From: an uncultured Muribaculaceae bacterium
Lineage (GTDB): Bacteria; Bacteroidota; Bacteroidia; Bacteroidales; Muribaculaceae
Direction of reading: 5' to 3'
DNA: 29,565 bases
NCBI GenBank assembly: GCA_910576935.1
Contig: CAJTKG010000025.1
Coordinates: forward strand, 9,655 to 39,219
This document shows, piece by piece, positions 1 to 6,742 of this stretch (within the stretch, counting starts at the first letter, position 1; the number at the start of each line of letters is the position of its first letter). A model generated the notes under the pieces. That model did not search any database. It saw nothing but the letters and a program-made list of their open reading frames with translations, and was not told where the DNA came from. Made by a program: the position numbers and the translations under genes.

Positions 1-25
1 GAGCCCGCGCGGTCAACGCAGGCTC
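1..25. other. Edge hairpin, possible terminator
   Basis: The first 25 bases can fold into a hairpin: GAGCCCGCG pairs with CGCAGGCTC (nine positions, one mismatch) around a seven-base loop. On the plus strand no T-run follows. On the minus strand the following bases lie outside the window. It could end the minus-strand sigma-factor transcript or belong to a neighbour; the role is a guess. Bases 26-155 hold no gene that I can support. Confidence 0.3.
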
Positions 26-155
26 GTGTCGAAATATTATGTATGATAATCTCTCTATGTGTGTTTTATTCTTGATTTTGGCTAAGTCCTTGGGAGTAAT
101 AAAGAGGAGGTTGTCTAAAACCTTACTGATATGTGTTCTTTATGGGGACGGCCGT

Positions 156-659
156 TTAGCGATAGTCGGCAAACTGCTCCTGGAGTTTCTTGCGGGCGAA
201 GAAGATGCGGCTCTTGACCGTGCCGAGAGGAAGATTCATATGCTCGGCGATCTCGTTGTATTTGTAACCGGCAACGTGCATCGAGAAGGGTATGCGGTAT
301 TCGTCTGAGAACGATTCGATGGCGGCACCGATCTCGCTTGCACCGTAAGAGTCTTCGGGCGACTCGAGGCCGGAGTCCTGCGACAGGTTGAGATGATAGA
401 GATTGTCGGTGGTGTCTATCATCGTGGCGGCACGGGCGCTACGGCGGTAGTTGTTGATGAAGATATTGCGCATGATCGTGAACACCCAACCCTTGAAGTT
501 CGTGTTCTCGGCATATTTGCTTTCGTTGTCGAGAACTTTCAGTGTCGTGTCCTGAAGCAGGTCGTAGGCGTCGTCGCGGTTTGACGTGAGCATGTAGGCG
601 AAGTTGAGCATGTTGCTCTGCAGATTCATCAGATTGTCTTGAAATTTCGAGGTTCCCAT
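156..659 (-). CDS. ECF-type RNA polymerase sigma factor
   Basis: A 167-residue sigma-70 family protein of the extracytoplasmic-function type, which would direct RNA polymerase to a dedicated promoter set. Region 2 spans roughly residues 10-75, including LLQDTTLKVLDN and the FKGWVFTIMRNIFINNYRR block that binds the -10 element and core enzyme. Region 4 lies at about 110-160 and ends with a helix-turn-helix (YNEIAEHMNLPLGTVKSRIFFARKKL). The length is normal for ECF factors. No anti-sigma gene is visible: the 155 bases downstream carry none, and the upstream neighbour is divergent and unrelated. Its regulon and partner therefore cannot be read from this window. The family call is firm; the subgroup is not determined. 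Confidence 0.93.
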   Translation of the reverse strand: MGTSKFQDNLMNLQSNMLNFAYMLTSNRDDAYDLLQDTTLKVLDNESKYAENTNFKGWVFTIMRNIFINNYRRSARAATMIDTTDNLYHLNLSQDSGLESPEDSYGASEIGAAIESFSDEYRIPFSMHVAGYKYNEIAEHMNLPLGTVKSRIFFARKKLQEQFADYR

Positions 660-733
660 ATCAGTTGATTTTTAAGTTATGTTTTATTCGGTTTTTTGCT
701 TTGTTTTGGTGTCGTTGTTTTGTGATGACGATT

Positions 734-762
734 CAAAATTACTAAGAATTCAGCTTTGTCAA
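734..762 (-). promoter_or_regulatory. Promoter of the ECF sigma gene
   Basis: On the minus strand TAATTTTG (741-734) matches the Bacteroidetes -7 consensus TAnnTTTG. A TTG (762-760) lies 18 bases upstream at the -33 position. It is placed correctly for transcription of the sigma gene starting at 659. Confidence 0.55.
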
Positions 763-1026
763 GTATTTTTGAGTTAATATATGTTAATGGGATAAAAATT
801 CCCATTTATGCCATTCAATAGGCTAATACATAGTATATTAAAAATAAACACTTCTGTTACACAATTGTTACAATTACATCATCACAATATTACAGATACA
901 TAAATGTAACCATTTCGCAACAATATTAACACTGTATTTCAATCCATGTTTTTCACTTTTTACGGCAACCGAAATCCTATTATTTTAAGCGCCACAGACC
1001 TCCGCAGAAATCAAAAACCGAATAAA

Positions 1027-1059
1027 TTTGGATCTACTACGGATTTATTTGTATCTTCG
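1027..1059 (+). promoter_or_regulatory. Promoter of the DUF4491 gene
   Basis: TTTG (1027-1030) and TATCTTCG (1052-1059) are separated by 21 bases, close to the Bacteroidetes -33/-7 arrangement, and lie just upstream of the ATG at 1084. The -7 box has one deviation (TTCG for TTTG). Confidence 0.6.
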
Positions 1060-1083
1060 CGAAAAAACAGACATTAACGACAA

Positions 1084-1416
1084 ATGACACAAATAAGCAA
1101 CATACTGCAAGAATACAACCTTCTCGGCCTCACAATAGGCATATGCACATTTGCCATAATAGGCATTTTTCACCCCGTCGTCATCAAATGTGAATATTAT
1201 TTCGGCACACGCTGCTGGTGGTGGTTTCTGTTACTCGGCATCGCCATGTGTGGCGTAGCCATTGTCATATCCGACATCTTCCTTTCAACGCTTGCCGGCG
1301 TCGTGGGCTTCTCATCATTCTGGACCATAAAAGAAATCTTCGAGCAACGCCAACGCGTAATCAAAGGTTGGTTCCCGATGAATCCCAAGCGTAACCACGA
1401 ATACCCGCATAAATAA
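1084..1416 (+). CDS. DUF4491 family small membrane protein
   Basis: A 110-residue integral membrane protein that matches my memory of the DUF4491 family, common in Bacteroidales. Three hydrophobic segments are visible: about 13-32 (LGLTIGICTFAIIGIFHPVV), 44-65 (WWWFLLLGIAMCGVAIVISDIF) and 67-82 (STLAGVVGFSSFWTIK). They are followed by a basic cytosolic tail with the characteristic KEIFEQRQRVIKGWFPMNPKR ending. No enzymatic residues are evident and the family has no assigned function that I know of. It is monocistronic, with its own promoter and a bidirectional terminator directly after the stop. Confidence 0.85.
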   Translation: MTQISNILQEYNLLGLTIGICTFAIIGIFHPVVIKCEYYFGTRCWWWFLLLGIAMCGVAIVISDIFLSTLAGVVGFSSFWTIKEIFEQRQRVIKGWFPMNPKRNHEYPHK

Positions 1417-1445
1417 AAAACGAGAGACGCGTGTCTCTCGTTTTT
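1412..1445. terminator. Bidirectional terminator
   Basis: The stem CGAGAGAC/GTCTCTCG (1421-1440, perfect eight base pairs, GCGT loop) is preceded by an A-run and followed by a T-run. It can therefore stop both the DUF4491 transcript (+) and the convergent acyl-CoA synthetase transcript (-), whose stop codon is at 1476. Confidence 0.85.
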
Positions 1446-1475
1446 CTTATGTTTTTCTATAATAGTCAATTTATA

Positions 1476-3284
1476 TCAGCAATACATCGCCTCAATCTCG
1501 TTTGAATAAAGACTGTTGATAACCGGGCGACGCAATTTGAGCGTATTGGTCAGTTCACCGCTCTCAATCGAGAACTCGTGAGGCAGGAGCGTGAATTTTT
1601 TAATCTTCTCGAAGCCCGCAAGACCCGACTGCAATTTTTCGATGCGCTCTGCAATCATCTTTTTGATTTCAGAATCCTGAATCAGTTCGTCAACGTTTTT
1701 AAACGCTATTTTTTTACGCCGGGCATACTCTTTGAGAGCCTCGAATGCCGGGATGATAATAGCAGTCACATATTTGCGCTGATCACCGATAACAGCAACC
1801 TGCTCTATATAACGGTCTTCACCGAGACGGCTCTCAATCGCCTGAGGCGCGATATACTTGCCGTTGCTGGTCTTGAACAGATCCTTGAGGCGTTCGGTCA
1901 GAATCAAAGCCCCCGACTCGTCAAAGCGGCCGGCATCCCCAGTGCGAAACCATCCGTCAGGCGTAAAAGCTCGGGCCGTCTCCTCTGGGCGGTTGTAATA
2001 ACCGCGCATGACGGTCGGACCTTTGACAAGGATCTCGTTCTCTTCACCGAGCCCGACCTCGACACGCGGCATGACAGTGCCAACAGTTCCAATCTCATAT
2101 CCGACCTGTGGGAAACACGTCACCGTCGCCGTAGTCTCCGACAGACCATAGCCAATCACGATATTGATGCCGCAGGCGTGGAAAAATTCGACAATATTTG
2201 CCGACAGGGGCGCGCCTGCCGTAGGATATATATTGCCGCGGTCGACACCGATGGCTCGCGCCACAGTAGACAATACACGCTTATAATAGAATTGATAACG
2301 GGCTTCAAGCAACGCCGGCACCTTTTTGCCGAGACGCACATAGTCGAGATTACGTCGGCGGCCGACAGCAAGCGCCCGTCTTATCATAAAAAGCTTAACG
2401 CCCTTCATCGACGCAATTTTTTCCTGAACTGCCGTATATGCTTTCTCCCAGAAACGCGGCACACTGCACATACACGTCGGACGCACCTCGCGGATAGCCG
2501 ACTGTATCTCCTTGGGATTGCCGTTGACAGCGACCCTCATACCGCTGTCGAGACAGAAATAAGTCCAGGCCTTCTCAAATATATGACTCAAAGGCAGGAA
2601 ACACAGCGAAGTATCATTGTCGCTCAACGTCGTCAGACGTTCATGGTGTATCTCCATGGCCGCATTGAAACAGCTGTGGGGCAGTATCGCACCCTTGGGT
2701 TCTCCGGTCGTGCCCGATGTATATATCAATGTGGCTATATCGTCAGCCGTGGCAGCCGCAGCACGGGCGGCGACCTCGTCACGGCACTGCGACGTTGCGG
2801 CTTCACCGAGTTTCAGCATCGCTGAAAAACGCATTGTCAACCGATCATCATCGGCGATGACGATATTCTCGTCGTAGGTCACGATCGTCTTAAGCGTGTG
2901 ACATCGCGAAGCAATCGATCTGACAGTATCATACTGCTCCTGACTGCCGACCATGATCATCACCGCACCGGAGTCTTTGATAATAAACTCGACCTGCTCG
3001 GCGCTGCTCGTCGCATAGATCGAGACAGGTATCGCACGATTGCGATAGCAGGCAAAATCAGAAATCAGAATCTCGGGACAATTGGCCGAGAAAATATTTA
3101 TCATATCCTGAGGGCCGACGCCGATAGTTTCAAGCCCGCAGGCCAGAGCATCGACATATCCCCGCAATTGATTCCATGACACAACAGTCCACTCCGACGA
3201 ACCTGTTTTTCGGTATCTAAGAGCCTCACGACTGCCGTAACCGAGTGTCTGTCTTTGAATTAAATCTGTTAAAACGTTAGGCAT
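1476..3284 (-). CDS. Long-chain fatty acid--CoA ligase (AMP-forming)
   Basis: A 602-residue ANL-superfamily adenylate-forming enzyme. It should activate a fatty acid with ATP to an acyl-adenylate and then form acyl-CoA. The P-loop-like motif YTSGTTGEPKGAI lies near residue 190, the acyl-site motif GYGLSETTATV near 380, and the GWFRTGDAGRFDESG hinge region near 450. These are followed by ERLKDLFKTSNGKYIAPQAIE, which contains part of the FACS signature. The length and the FKTSNGKYIAP segment fit the long-chain (FadD/FACL-like) branch common in Bacteroidetes rather than acetyl-CoA synthetase. No signal peptide is present. It is a single gene with its own promoter-like site and a shared terminator. 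Chain-length preference cannot be read from the sequence. Confidence 0.92.
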   Translation of the reverse strand: MPNVLTDLIQRQTLGYGSREALRYRKTGSSEWTVVSWNQLRGYVDALACGLETIGVGPQDMINIFSANCPEILISDFACYRNRAIPVSIYATSSAEQVEFIIKDSGAVMIMVGSQEQYDTVRSIASRCHTLKTIVTYDENIVIADDDRLTMRFSAMLKLGEAATSQCRDEVAARAAAATADDIATLIYTSGTTGEPKGAILPHSCFNAAMEIHHERLTTLSDNDTSLCFLPLSHIFEKAWTYFCLDSGMRVAVNGNPKEIQSAIREVRPTCMCSVPRFWEKAYTAVQEKIASMKGVKLFMIRRALAVGRRRNLDYVRLGKKVPALLEARYQFYYKRVLSTVARAIGVDRGNIYPTAGAPLSANIVEFFHACGINIVIGYGLSETTATVTCFPQVGYEIGTVGTVMPRVEVGLGEENEILVKGPTVMRGYYNRPEETARAFTPDGWFRTGDAGRFDESGALILTERLKDLFKTSNGKYIAPQAIESRLGEDRYIEQVAVIGDQRKYVTAIIIPAFEALKEYARRKKIAFKNVDELIQDSEIKKMIAERIEKLQSGLAGFEKIKKFTLLPHEFSIESGELTNTLKLRRPVINSLYSNEIEAMYC

Positions 3285-3312
3285 AATAGTCTAATTGGTG
3301 ACAAAACCGCGG

Positions 3313-3320
3313 CAAAGTTA
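3313..3320 (-). promoter_or_regulatory. -7 box of the acyl-CoA ligase gene
   Basis: TAACTTTG on the minus strand (3320-3313), 29 bases upstream of the start codon, is a perfect TAnnTTTG match. The -33 region holds only a weak TG-containing sequence. Confidence 0.5.
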
Positions 3321-3484
3321 GTTTCTTTGCTTCTATTTAAAACATTTTTATGCCTCAAAATGACGTAGCGTTAACAAACATTTCTAAGATGCACACCTAA
3401 TGTTAACAGAAGTTAATATTAAAATTCACCGTGTTTTATGACCATTTCACCACAAAAGCCCCCTGAAATTTATAAAAAAATGAC

Positions 3485-3492
3485 TAACTTTG
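3485..3492 (+). promoter_or_regulatory. -7 box of the transporter gene
   Basis: TAACTTTG at 3485-3492 is a perfect Bacteroidetes -7 box facing the transporter gene, leaving a leader of about 55-60 bases. No clear TTTG is seen at the -33 distance. Confidence 0.5.
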
Positions 3493-3556
3493 CGGCTTAT
3501 TTAAGAGTCGCCGTCAGAGCGGCCTGCAAGAGAGATTGTTTTAAGCTTAATATTAT

Positions 3557-5215
3557 ATGGAATGGATTAGTGAACTGTTGCTGCCGGGCAGCCAATCGAT
3601 AGCAAGCACCCTTGTGCTCTACTCGTTTGTCATCGCCGCAGGCATCTACATCGGTAAACTCAAGATTTTCGGAGTCTCGCTCGGCGTCACCTTTGTGCTG
3701 TTTGTCGGCATTCTCATGGGACACTTCGGCTATGAGGTCGACTCCGATATTCTTAAATTTGTCAGAGAACTGGGCCTGATATTGTTCATATTCTCAATAG
3801 GTCTTCAGGTCGGCCCCGGTTTTTTCTCATCTTTCAAGAAAGGCGGCGTGGTGCTCAATGGCCTGGCAGTCCTCGTCATCATACTGAACGTCGCGATTGT
3901 TCTCGGTGTTTACTTCTTCGGCAACGTCAATGATATAAGCGCCCTTGTCGGCGTCATGAGCGGAGCGGTCACCAACACACCCGGTCTGGCAGCCGCCCAA
4001 CAGGCAATCAGCCAGATGAGCAGCCCCGAACAAGCCAACCTCATGGCTTCGGGCTACGCCGCAGCCTATCCCCTCGGCGTCGTCGGCATCATCCTCTCCA
4101 TGTTTGTCATCAAAGGCATATTCAGAATCAAAACCGACACCGAAATCAAAGAAATAGAAGACGAGCAGGAAAATTCACAGCTCAAACCCTTCCTCCTATC
4201 GATACAAGTAACAAACAAACTCATCGACGACACAACGCTCGTTGCTCTCCACGACATTATACAATGTAACTTCGTCGTCTCACGCCTCATGTCGTCAGAC
4301 GACGAAATCACCATCCCCAAATCATCGACACGCATACACGTCGGCGACAAACTGCTCATAATCTGCTCGGCTATCGACGCCCAGCGTTTCAAAGCCGTAA
4401 TAGGCCCCGAGATCGAAATGGACTGGAACTCGACACCCACGCCCGTCTACTCGCGTCGAATCCTCGTCACCAAAAGCCAATACAACGGCGTCGCCCTCGG
4501 CAGTCTGCGCCTCCACAACGGCTATAAACTAAACGCCACACGCGTCAACCGCGCCGGCGTCGACCTTCTTGCCTCGCCAAACCTGCGCCTGCAGATGGGC
4601 GACCGCATCACAGTCGTCGGCAACCTCGAAGACATCGACCGCCTCGCCTCCCGCCTGGGCAACTCGATGAAGCGTCTCGACCAGCCCAATCTGATAACAA
4701 TATTCGTCGGCATCATCCTCGGCATCATCCTCGGCTCGATCAACATCGGCTTTGGCATGAAACTCGGCCTCGCCGGCGGTCCGCTCGTCGTCGCTATACT
4801 TCTCAGCCGCTTCGGCTACAAAGCAAAACTCGTCACCTATACATCATCGGCTGCATCACTGCTCCTCCGCGAGCTCGGCATCTGCCTCTTCCTCGCATCC
4901 GTCGGCATCTCGGCCGGCAAAGGCTTCGCCGACGCAGTCTTCAACACAACAGGCATGTGGTGGGTCATCTGGGGCTTTGTCATCACAGTCATACCCCTGA
5001 TAATCGTCGGACTCATCGCCCGCCACAAATATAAGATCAACTACCTATCTATAATGGGCCTCTTCTCCGGCAGCTGCACCGATCCCCCTGCCCTTGCCTA
5101 CGCCGGCAACTCCACCGGCAACGACGCCCCCGCCGTAGCATACTCGACAGTCTACCCTCTCACAATGTTCCTGCGCGTTGTAGCCGCCCAGGTCCTCATT
5201 CTGACTTTAGCATAA
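3557..5215 (+). CDS. AspT/YidE-family putative transporter with TrkA-C domains
   Basis: A 552-residue membrane protein of the AspT/YidE/YbjL (AAE transporter) family. It has two homologous membrane halves (about residues 15-190 and 380-552) flanking two soluble TrkA-C (RCK_C) regulatory domains (about 205-285 and 290-370). The paired family signatures are present in both halves: GAVTNTPGLAAAQ near residue 140 and GSCTDPPALAYAG near 510. Characterised relatives such as AspT exchange aspartate for alanine. Most family members have no defined substrate, so only transport of a small anion or amino acid is suggested. TrkA-C domains often bind ligands or nucleotides. It is monocistronic and ends at a very strong terminator. 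Confidence 0.88.
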   Translation: MEWISELLLPGSQSIASTLVLYSFVIAAGIYIGKLKIFGVSLGVTFVLFVGILMGHFGYEVDSDILKFVRELGLILFIFSIGLQVGPGFFSSFKKGGVVLNGLAVLVIILNVAIVLGVYFFGNVNDISALVGVMSGAVTNTPGLAAAQQAISQMSSPEQANLMASGYAAAYPLGVVGIILSMFVIKGIFRIKTDTEIKEIEDEQENSQLKPFLLSIQVTNKLIDDTTLVALHDIIQCNFVVSRLMSSDDEITIPKSSTRIHVGDKLLIICSAIDAQRFKAVIGPEIEMDWNSTPTPVYSRRILVTKSQYNGVALGSLRLHNGYKLNATRVNRAGVDLLASPNLRLQMGDRITVVGNLEDIDRLASRLGNSMKRLDQPNLITIFVGIILGIILGSINIGFGMKLGLAGGPLVVAILLSRFGYKAKLVTYTSSAASLLLRELGICLFLASVGISAGKGFADAVFNTTGMWWVIWGFVITVIPLIIVGLIARHKYKINYLSIMGLFSGSCTDPPALAYAGNSTGNDAPAVAYSTVYPLTMFLRVVAAQVLILTLA

Positions 5216-5231
5216 CATCCATATAACAGAG

Positions 5232-5274
5232 CGGCGCGCCGCCGGATCAACCTCCGACGGCGCGCCGTTTTTTT
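5232..5274 (+). terminator. Strong rho-independent terminator
   Basis: A GC-rich stem (5232-5245 with 5254-5267, 14 positions, one mismatch) with an eight-base loop is followed by seven T residues. It lies 16 bases after the transporter stop codon and before the convergent thioredoxin gene. Confidence 0.9.
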
Positions 5275-5288
5275 CTTATCCGGTCAGC

Positions 5289-5588
5289 TCACGACTGATG
5301 CTCTTTGATCTTGGCCTCAAGGACATCACCCTGCTGAAGGCCGACAGCACGCCAAACCGGCTCACCGTTCTTGAAAAGAATAAGCGTCGGCACCGACTGA
5401 ACACGGTAACGCTGCGCAAGCTCGACATTTTTATCTATATCAACCTTCAGGACATTGGCCGTATCGCCTACCTTGTTTTTGACTTCCTCGAGAACAGGGC
5501 CCTGCATACGGCACGGGCCACACCAAGTGGCAAAAAAATCGACCAACGTAGGTTTATCGCTTTTGATCAGTTCATTAAAATCGTTCAT
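5289..5588 (-). CDS. trxA: Thioredoxin
   Basis: A 99-residue cytosolic thioredoxin, slightly shorter than the E. coli type (about 108). The redox motif WCGPC is at residues 22-26 after VDFFAT. The cis-proline lies in VPTLILFKNG near residue 67, and the buried Asp region KVDIDKN is present. It would reduce protein disulfides using electrons from thioredoxin reductase. The absence of a signal peptide argues against a periplasmic TlpA/ResA-type protein. Bacteroidales often carry several trx paralogues, so the symbol is family-level. It is monocistronic, convergent to the transporter and divergent from the tRNA operon. Confidence 0.92.
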   Translation of the reverse strand: MNDFNELIKSDKPTLVDFFATWCGPCRMQGPVLEEVKNKVGDTANVLKVDIDKNVELAQRYRVQSVPTLILFKNGEPVWRAVGLQQGDVLEAKIKEHQS

Positions 5589-5619
5589 AATATATTTCTT
5601 TGAGTTTTTAATTGATAGA

Positions 5620-5627
5620 CAAATTTA
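5620..5627 (-). promoter_or_regulatory. -7 box of the thioredoxin gene
   Basis: TAAATTTG on the minus strand (5627-5620) matches the -7 consensus 31 bases upstream of the thioredoxin ATG. The -33 region (TGGT) is only a partial match. Confidence 0.4.
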
Positions 5628-5664
5628 CTAAATATAACTATTATGTTACCATATTTGTTCAATA

Positions 5665-5696
5665 TTTGCAGATGCAATAAAAAAACATTATCTTTG
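5665..5696 (+). promoter_or_regulatory. Promoter of the tRNA operon
   Basis: TTTG (5665-5668) and TATCTTTG (5689-5696), 20 bases apart, form one of the best Bacteroidetes promoters in the window. Transcription should start near 5703, just before the tRNA-Arg gene. Confidence 0.8.
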
Positions 5697-5710
5697 CACC
5701 GCAAAAGGTT

Positions 5711-5784
5711 GGTCCGGTAGCTCAGCTGGATAGAGCATCTGCCTTCTAAGCAGACGGTCATGCGTTCGAGTCGCATCCGGATCA
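5711..5784 (+). tRNA. tRNA-Arg (anticodon TCT)
   Basis: A complete 74-base cloverleaf. The acceptor stem GGTCCGG pairs with CCGGATC, with one G-T wobble. The D arm is GCTC/GAGC, and the anticodon stem TCTGC/GCAGA carries loop CTTCTAA (anticodon TCT). The T arm ATGCG/CGCAT has the TTCGAGT loop. The discriminator base is A and CCA is not encoded. It is the first gene of a three-tRNA transcript. Confidence 0.96.
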
Positions 5785-5794
5785 CTTGACATAC

Positions 5795-5869
5795 GATTCA
5801 TTAGCTCAGTTGGTTTAGAGCGCCTCCTTGACAGGGAGGAGGTCACTGGTTCGAATCCAGTATGGATCA
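5795..5869 (+). tRNA. tRNA-Val (anticodon GAC), copy 1
   Basis: A complete 75-base cloverleaf. The acceptor stem GATTCAT pairs with ATGGATC, the anticodon stem CCTCC/GGAGG carries loop TTGACAG (GAC), and the T stem is ACTGG/CCAGT. CCA is not encoded. It lies ten bases after tRNA-Arg. Confidence 0.96.
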
Positions 5870-5879
5870 CTCGACATAC

Positions 5880-5954
5880 GATTCATTAGCTCAGTTGGTT
5901 TAGAGCGCCTCCTTGACAGGGAGGAGGTCATTGGTTCGAATCCAATATGGATCA
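5880..5954 (+). tRNA. tRNA-Val (anticodon GAC), copy 2
   Basis: Identical to copy 1 except for two bases in the T stem (ATTGG/CCAAT instead of ACTGG/CCAGT). The two bases form one pair, so pairing is preserved. It lies ten bases after copy 1 and directly before the operon terminator. Confidence 0.96.
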
Positions 5955-5960
5955 CCCCGA

Positions 5961-5985
5961 GGGTCACCAACCGGTGACCCTTTTT
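5961..5985 (+). terminator. Terminator of the tRNA operon
   Basis: A perfect eight-base-pair stem (GGGTCACC/GGTGACCC) with an AACC loop is followed by TTTTT, seven bases after the last tRNA. Confidence 0.92.
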
Positions 5986-6160
5986 CATGTTCTTAAAACA
6001 CTACATCAGCCCTTAGCAATTTAGTTGGGGACCCTTTGCACACCTTCTCCACCACCTTTGGTGACATATATTGTCGTTATTCTTATGTCGAACTCACGTT
6101 AAATTACTGCAAAGTAAACGATTTTTTACAACACTGTGACTCTTGGGTGGGATAATTATT

Positions 6161-6264
6161 GTTTAGCAAGTGATTAAAAATCGGCTCGCGACTCGCCGAT
6201 TTGCCCCGGGCTCTTCCTCAATCTCGCCTTCGGGCGGCGAAATTAGCTCTGCCCGATTGCTAAC
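6161..6264. repeat. Small inverted-repeat, GC-rich structured element
   Basis: A GC-rich island of about 100 bases inside AT-rich DNA, bounded by TTAGCAA (6163-6169) and its complement TTGCTAA (6257-6263). Inside are a perfect stem AAATCGGC/GCCGATTT (6178-6202) and a short stem CGCC/GGCG closed by a TTCG tetraloop (6225-6236). Read on the minus strand, the first stem is followed by a T-run and could be a terminator. It could be a MITE-like remnant, a REP-like element or part of a minus-strand RNA. The rest of 5986-6497 is AT-rich with no supportable gene. Confidence 0.4.
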
Positions 6265-6497
6265 GCACAAATTCCAAACATAATTTTTGTATTACCATCC
6301 GTAAAAATCAAAGTTGCCAATTATCGGAAACTCTTATGATCACGTATAAATATTCAACTCGACCGGATTGCAAATCGATGGAGCTACCCAACAGAAAGCA
6401 TTAACTGTCTCAAAAAAAGATTGACAGCCAATTTAAATCTATGAATTGTTTTTAACAAAATTTAGCAATCGGGGGGGGTAATTTGGCCCATTTTTCT

Positions 6498-6505
6498 TAT
6501 TTTTG
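6498..6505 (+). promoter_or_regulatory. -7 box before the ncRNA candidate
   Basis: TATTTTTG is a TAnnTTTG match about nine bases before the first paired base of the structured RNA candidate. The -33 position is occupied by the end of a G8 tract (6471-6478) instead of TTTG, so the promoter is incomplete by consensus. Confidence 0.4.
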
Positions 6506-6511
6506 CCAAAT

Positions 6512-6655
6512 ATATGCCATGGCTTTAGCCTATGCCGTTTTGTGGCATCTGCCGAGCGAAAACCTGCAGTTTCAAGTCATATTGAAAGCTAAAGCCGTTG
6601 CATCTTCAGTAACATTTTCTGACAAGGGGCGACGCGATGTCGCTCCTTGTTATTT
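6512..6655 (+). ncRNA. Candidate structured non-coding RNA, cloverleaf-like
   Basis: Bases 6514-6529 (ATGCCATGGCTTTAGC) pair with 6588-6603 (GCTAAAGCCGTTGCAT) over 16 positions with one mismatch and one G-T pair. Between them lie three contiguous hairpins: 6532-6548 (ATGCC/GGCAT), 6549-6569 (CTGC/GCAG) and 6570-6587 (TTTCAA/TTGAAA). Almost every enclosed base is thereby used in a four-way junction. A terminator hairpin follows at 6622-6650 and a -7 box precedes at the right distance, giving a predicted transcript of about 145 bases. It is not a tRNA, because no T-loop or acceptor features are present. I do not recognise tmRNA, SRP RNA or RNase P in it. A 6S-like or Bacteroidales-specific RNA family is possible. 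The boundaries are inferred. Confidence 0.5.
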
Positions 6656-6658
6656 TCT
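6622..6658 (+). terminator. Terminator of the ncRNA candidate
   Basis: ACAAGGGGCGAC (6622-6633) pairs with GTCGCTCCTTGT (6639-6650) over 12 positions with one G-T wobble and a five-base loop. The T-rich tail TATTTTCT follows. The T-rich side is on the plus strand, so it ends a plus-strand transcript although no plus-strand protein gene lies upstream. Confidence 0.6.
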
Positions 6659-6675
6659 CAAGAATCACAAGACAA

Positions 6676-6712
6676 GGCGCTGTGTCAAAATACAAGTTCC
6701 CGACACAGCGCC
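6676..6712 (-). terminator. Hairpin terminator of the 805-residue protein gene
   Basis: GGCGCTGTGTC (6676-6686) pairs perfectly with GACACAGCGCC (6702-6712), an 11-base-pair stem with a 15-base loop. It lies 31 bases downstream of the minus-strand stop codon at 6743. The minus-strand tail (TTGTCTTGTG) is only moderately T-rich. Confidence 0.55.
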
Positions 6713-6742
6713 ATATCATTACGTGCGACGGCCGAAGCCGAC

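Larger units (their letters stand above)
660..1083. other. AT-rich divergent intergenic region
   Basis: This 424-base AT-rich stretch separates the divergent sigma-factor and DUF4491 genes. I see one promoter-like site for each direction (734-762 minus, 1027-1059 plus) and no ORF, RNA gene or clear repeat in the middle. The sigma-factor mRNA would have a leader of about 70 bases. Confidence 0.6.
5785..5954 (+). repeat. Tandem duplication of spacer plus tRNA-Val
   Basis: Two 85-base units (5785-5869 and 5870-5954) each consist of a ten-base spacer and a tRNA-Val gene. The spacers differ at one base (cttgacatac against ctcgacatac) and the tRNA genes at two, so the second gene arose by local duplication. 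Confidence 0.9.

Noticed and set aside
156..659. An anti-sigma/SusC-type ECF system around the sigma factor
   Set aside because: No FecR-like anti-sigma factor or SusC gene is adjacent on either side.
1578..2825. A 415-codon plus-strand ORF opposite the acyl-CoA ligase gene
   Set aside because: It is antisense to a well-conserved enzyme, has no recognisable domain and a composition (Arg/His/Ser-rich) typical of frame shadows in GC-rich genes.
5585..5870. Short minus-strand ORFs containing ATRTHDRLLRRQMLYPAELP-type sequence
   Set aside because: These are the antisense translation of tRNA genes, a known source of false proteins.
6514..6603. The cloverleaf-like fold as a tRNA
   Set aside because: It lacks a TTCGA-type T loop, a seven-base-pair acceptor stem and a plausible anticodon arm; the closing stem is 16 positions long.
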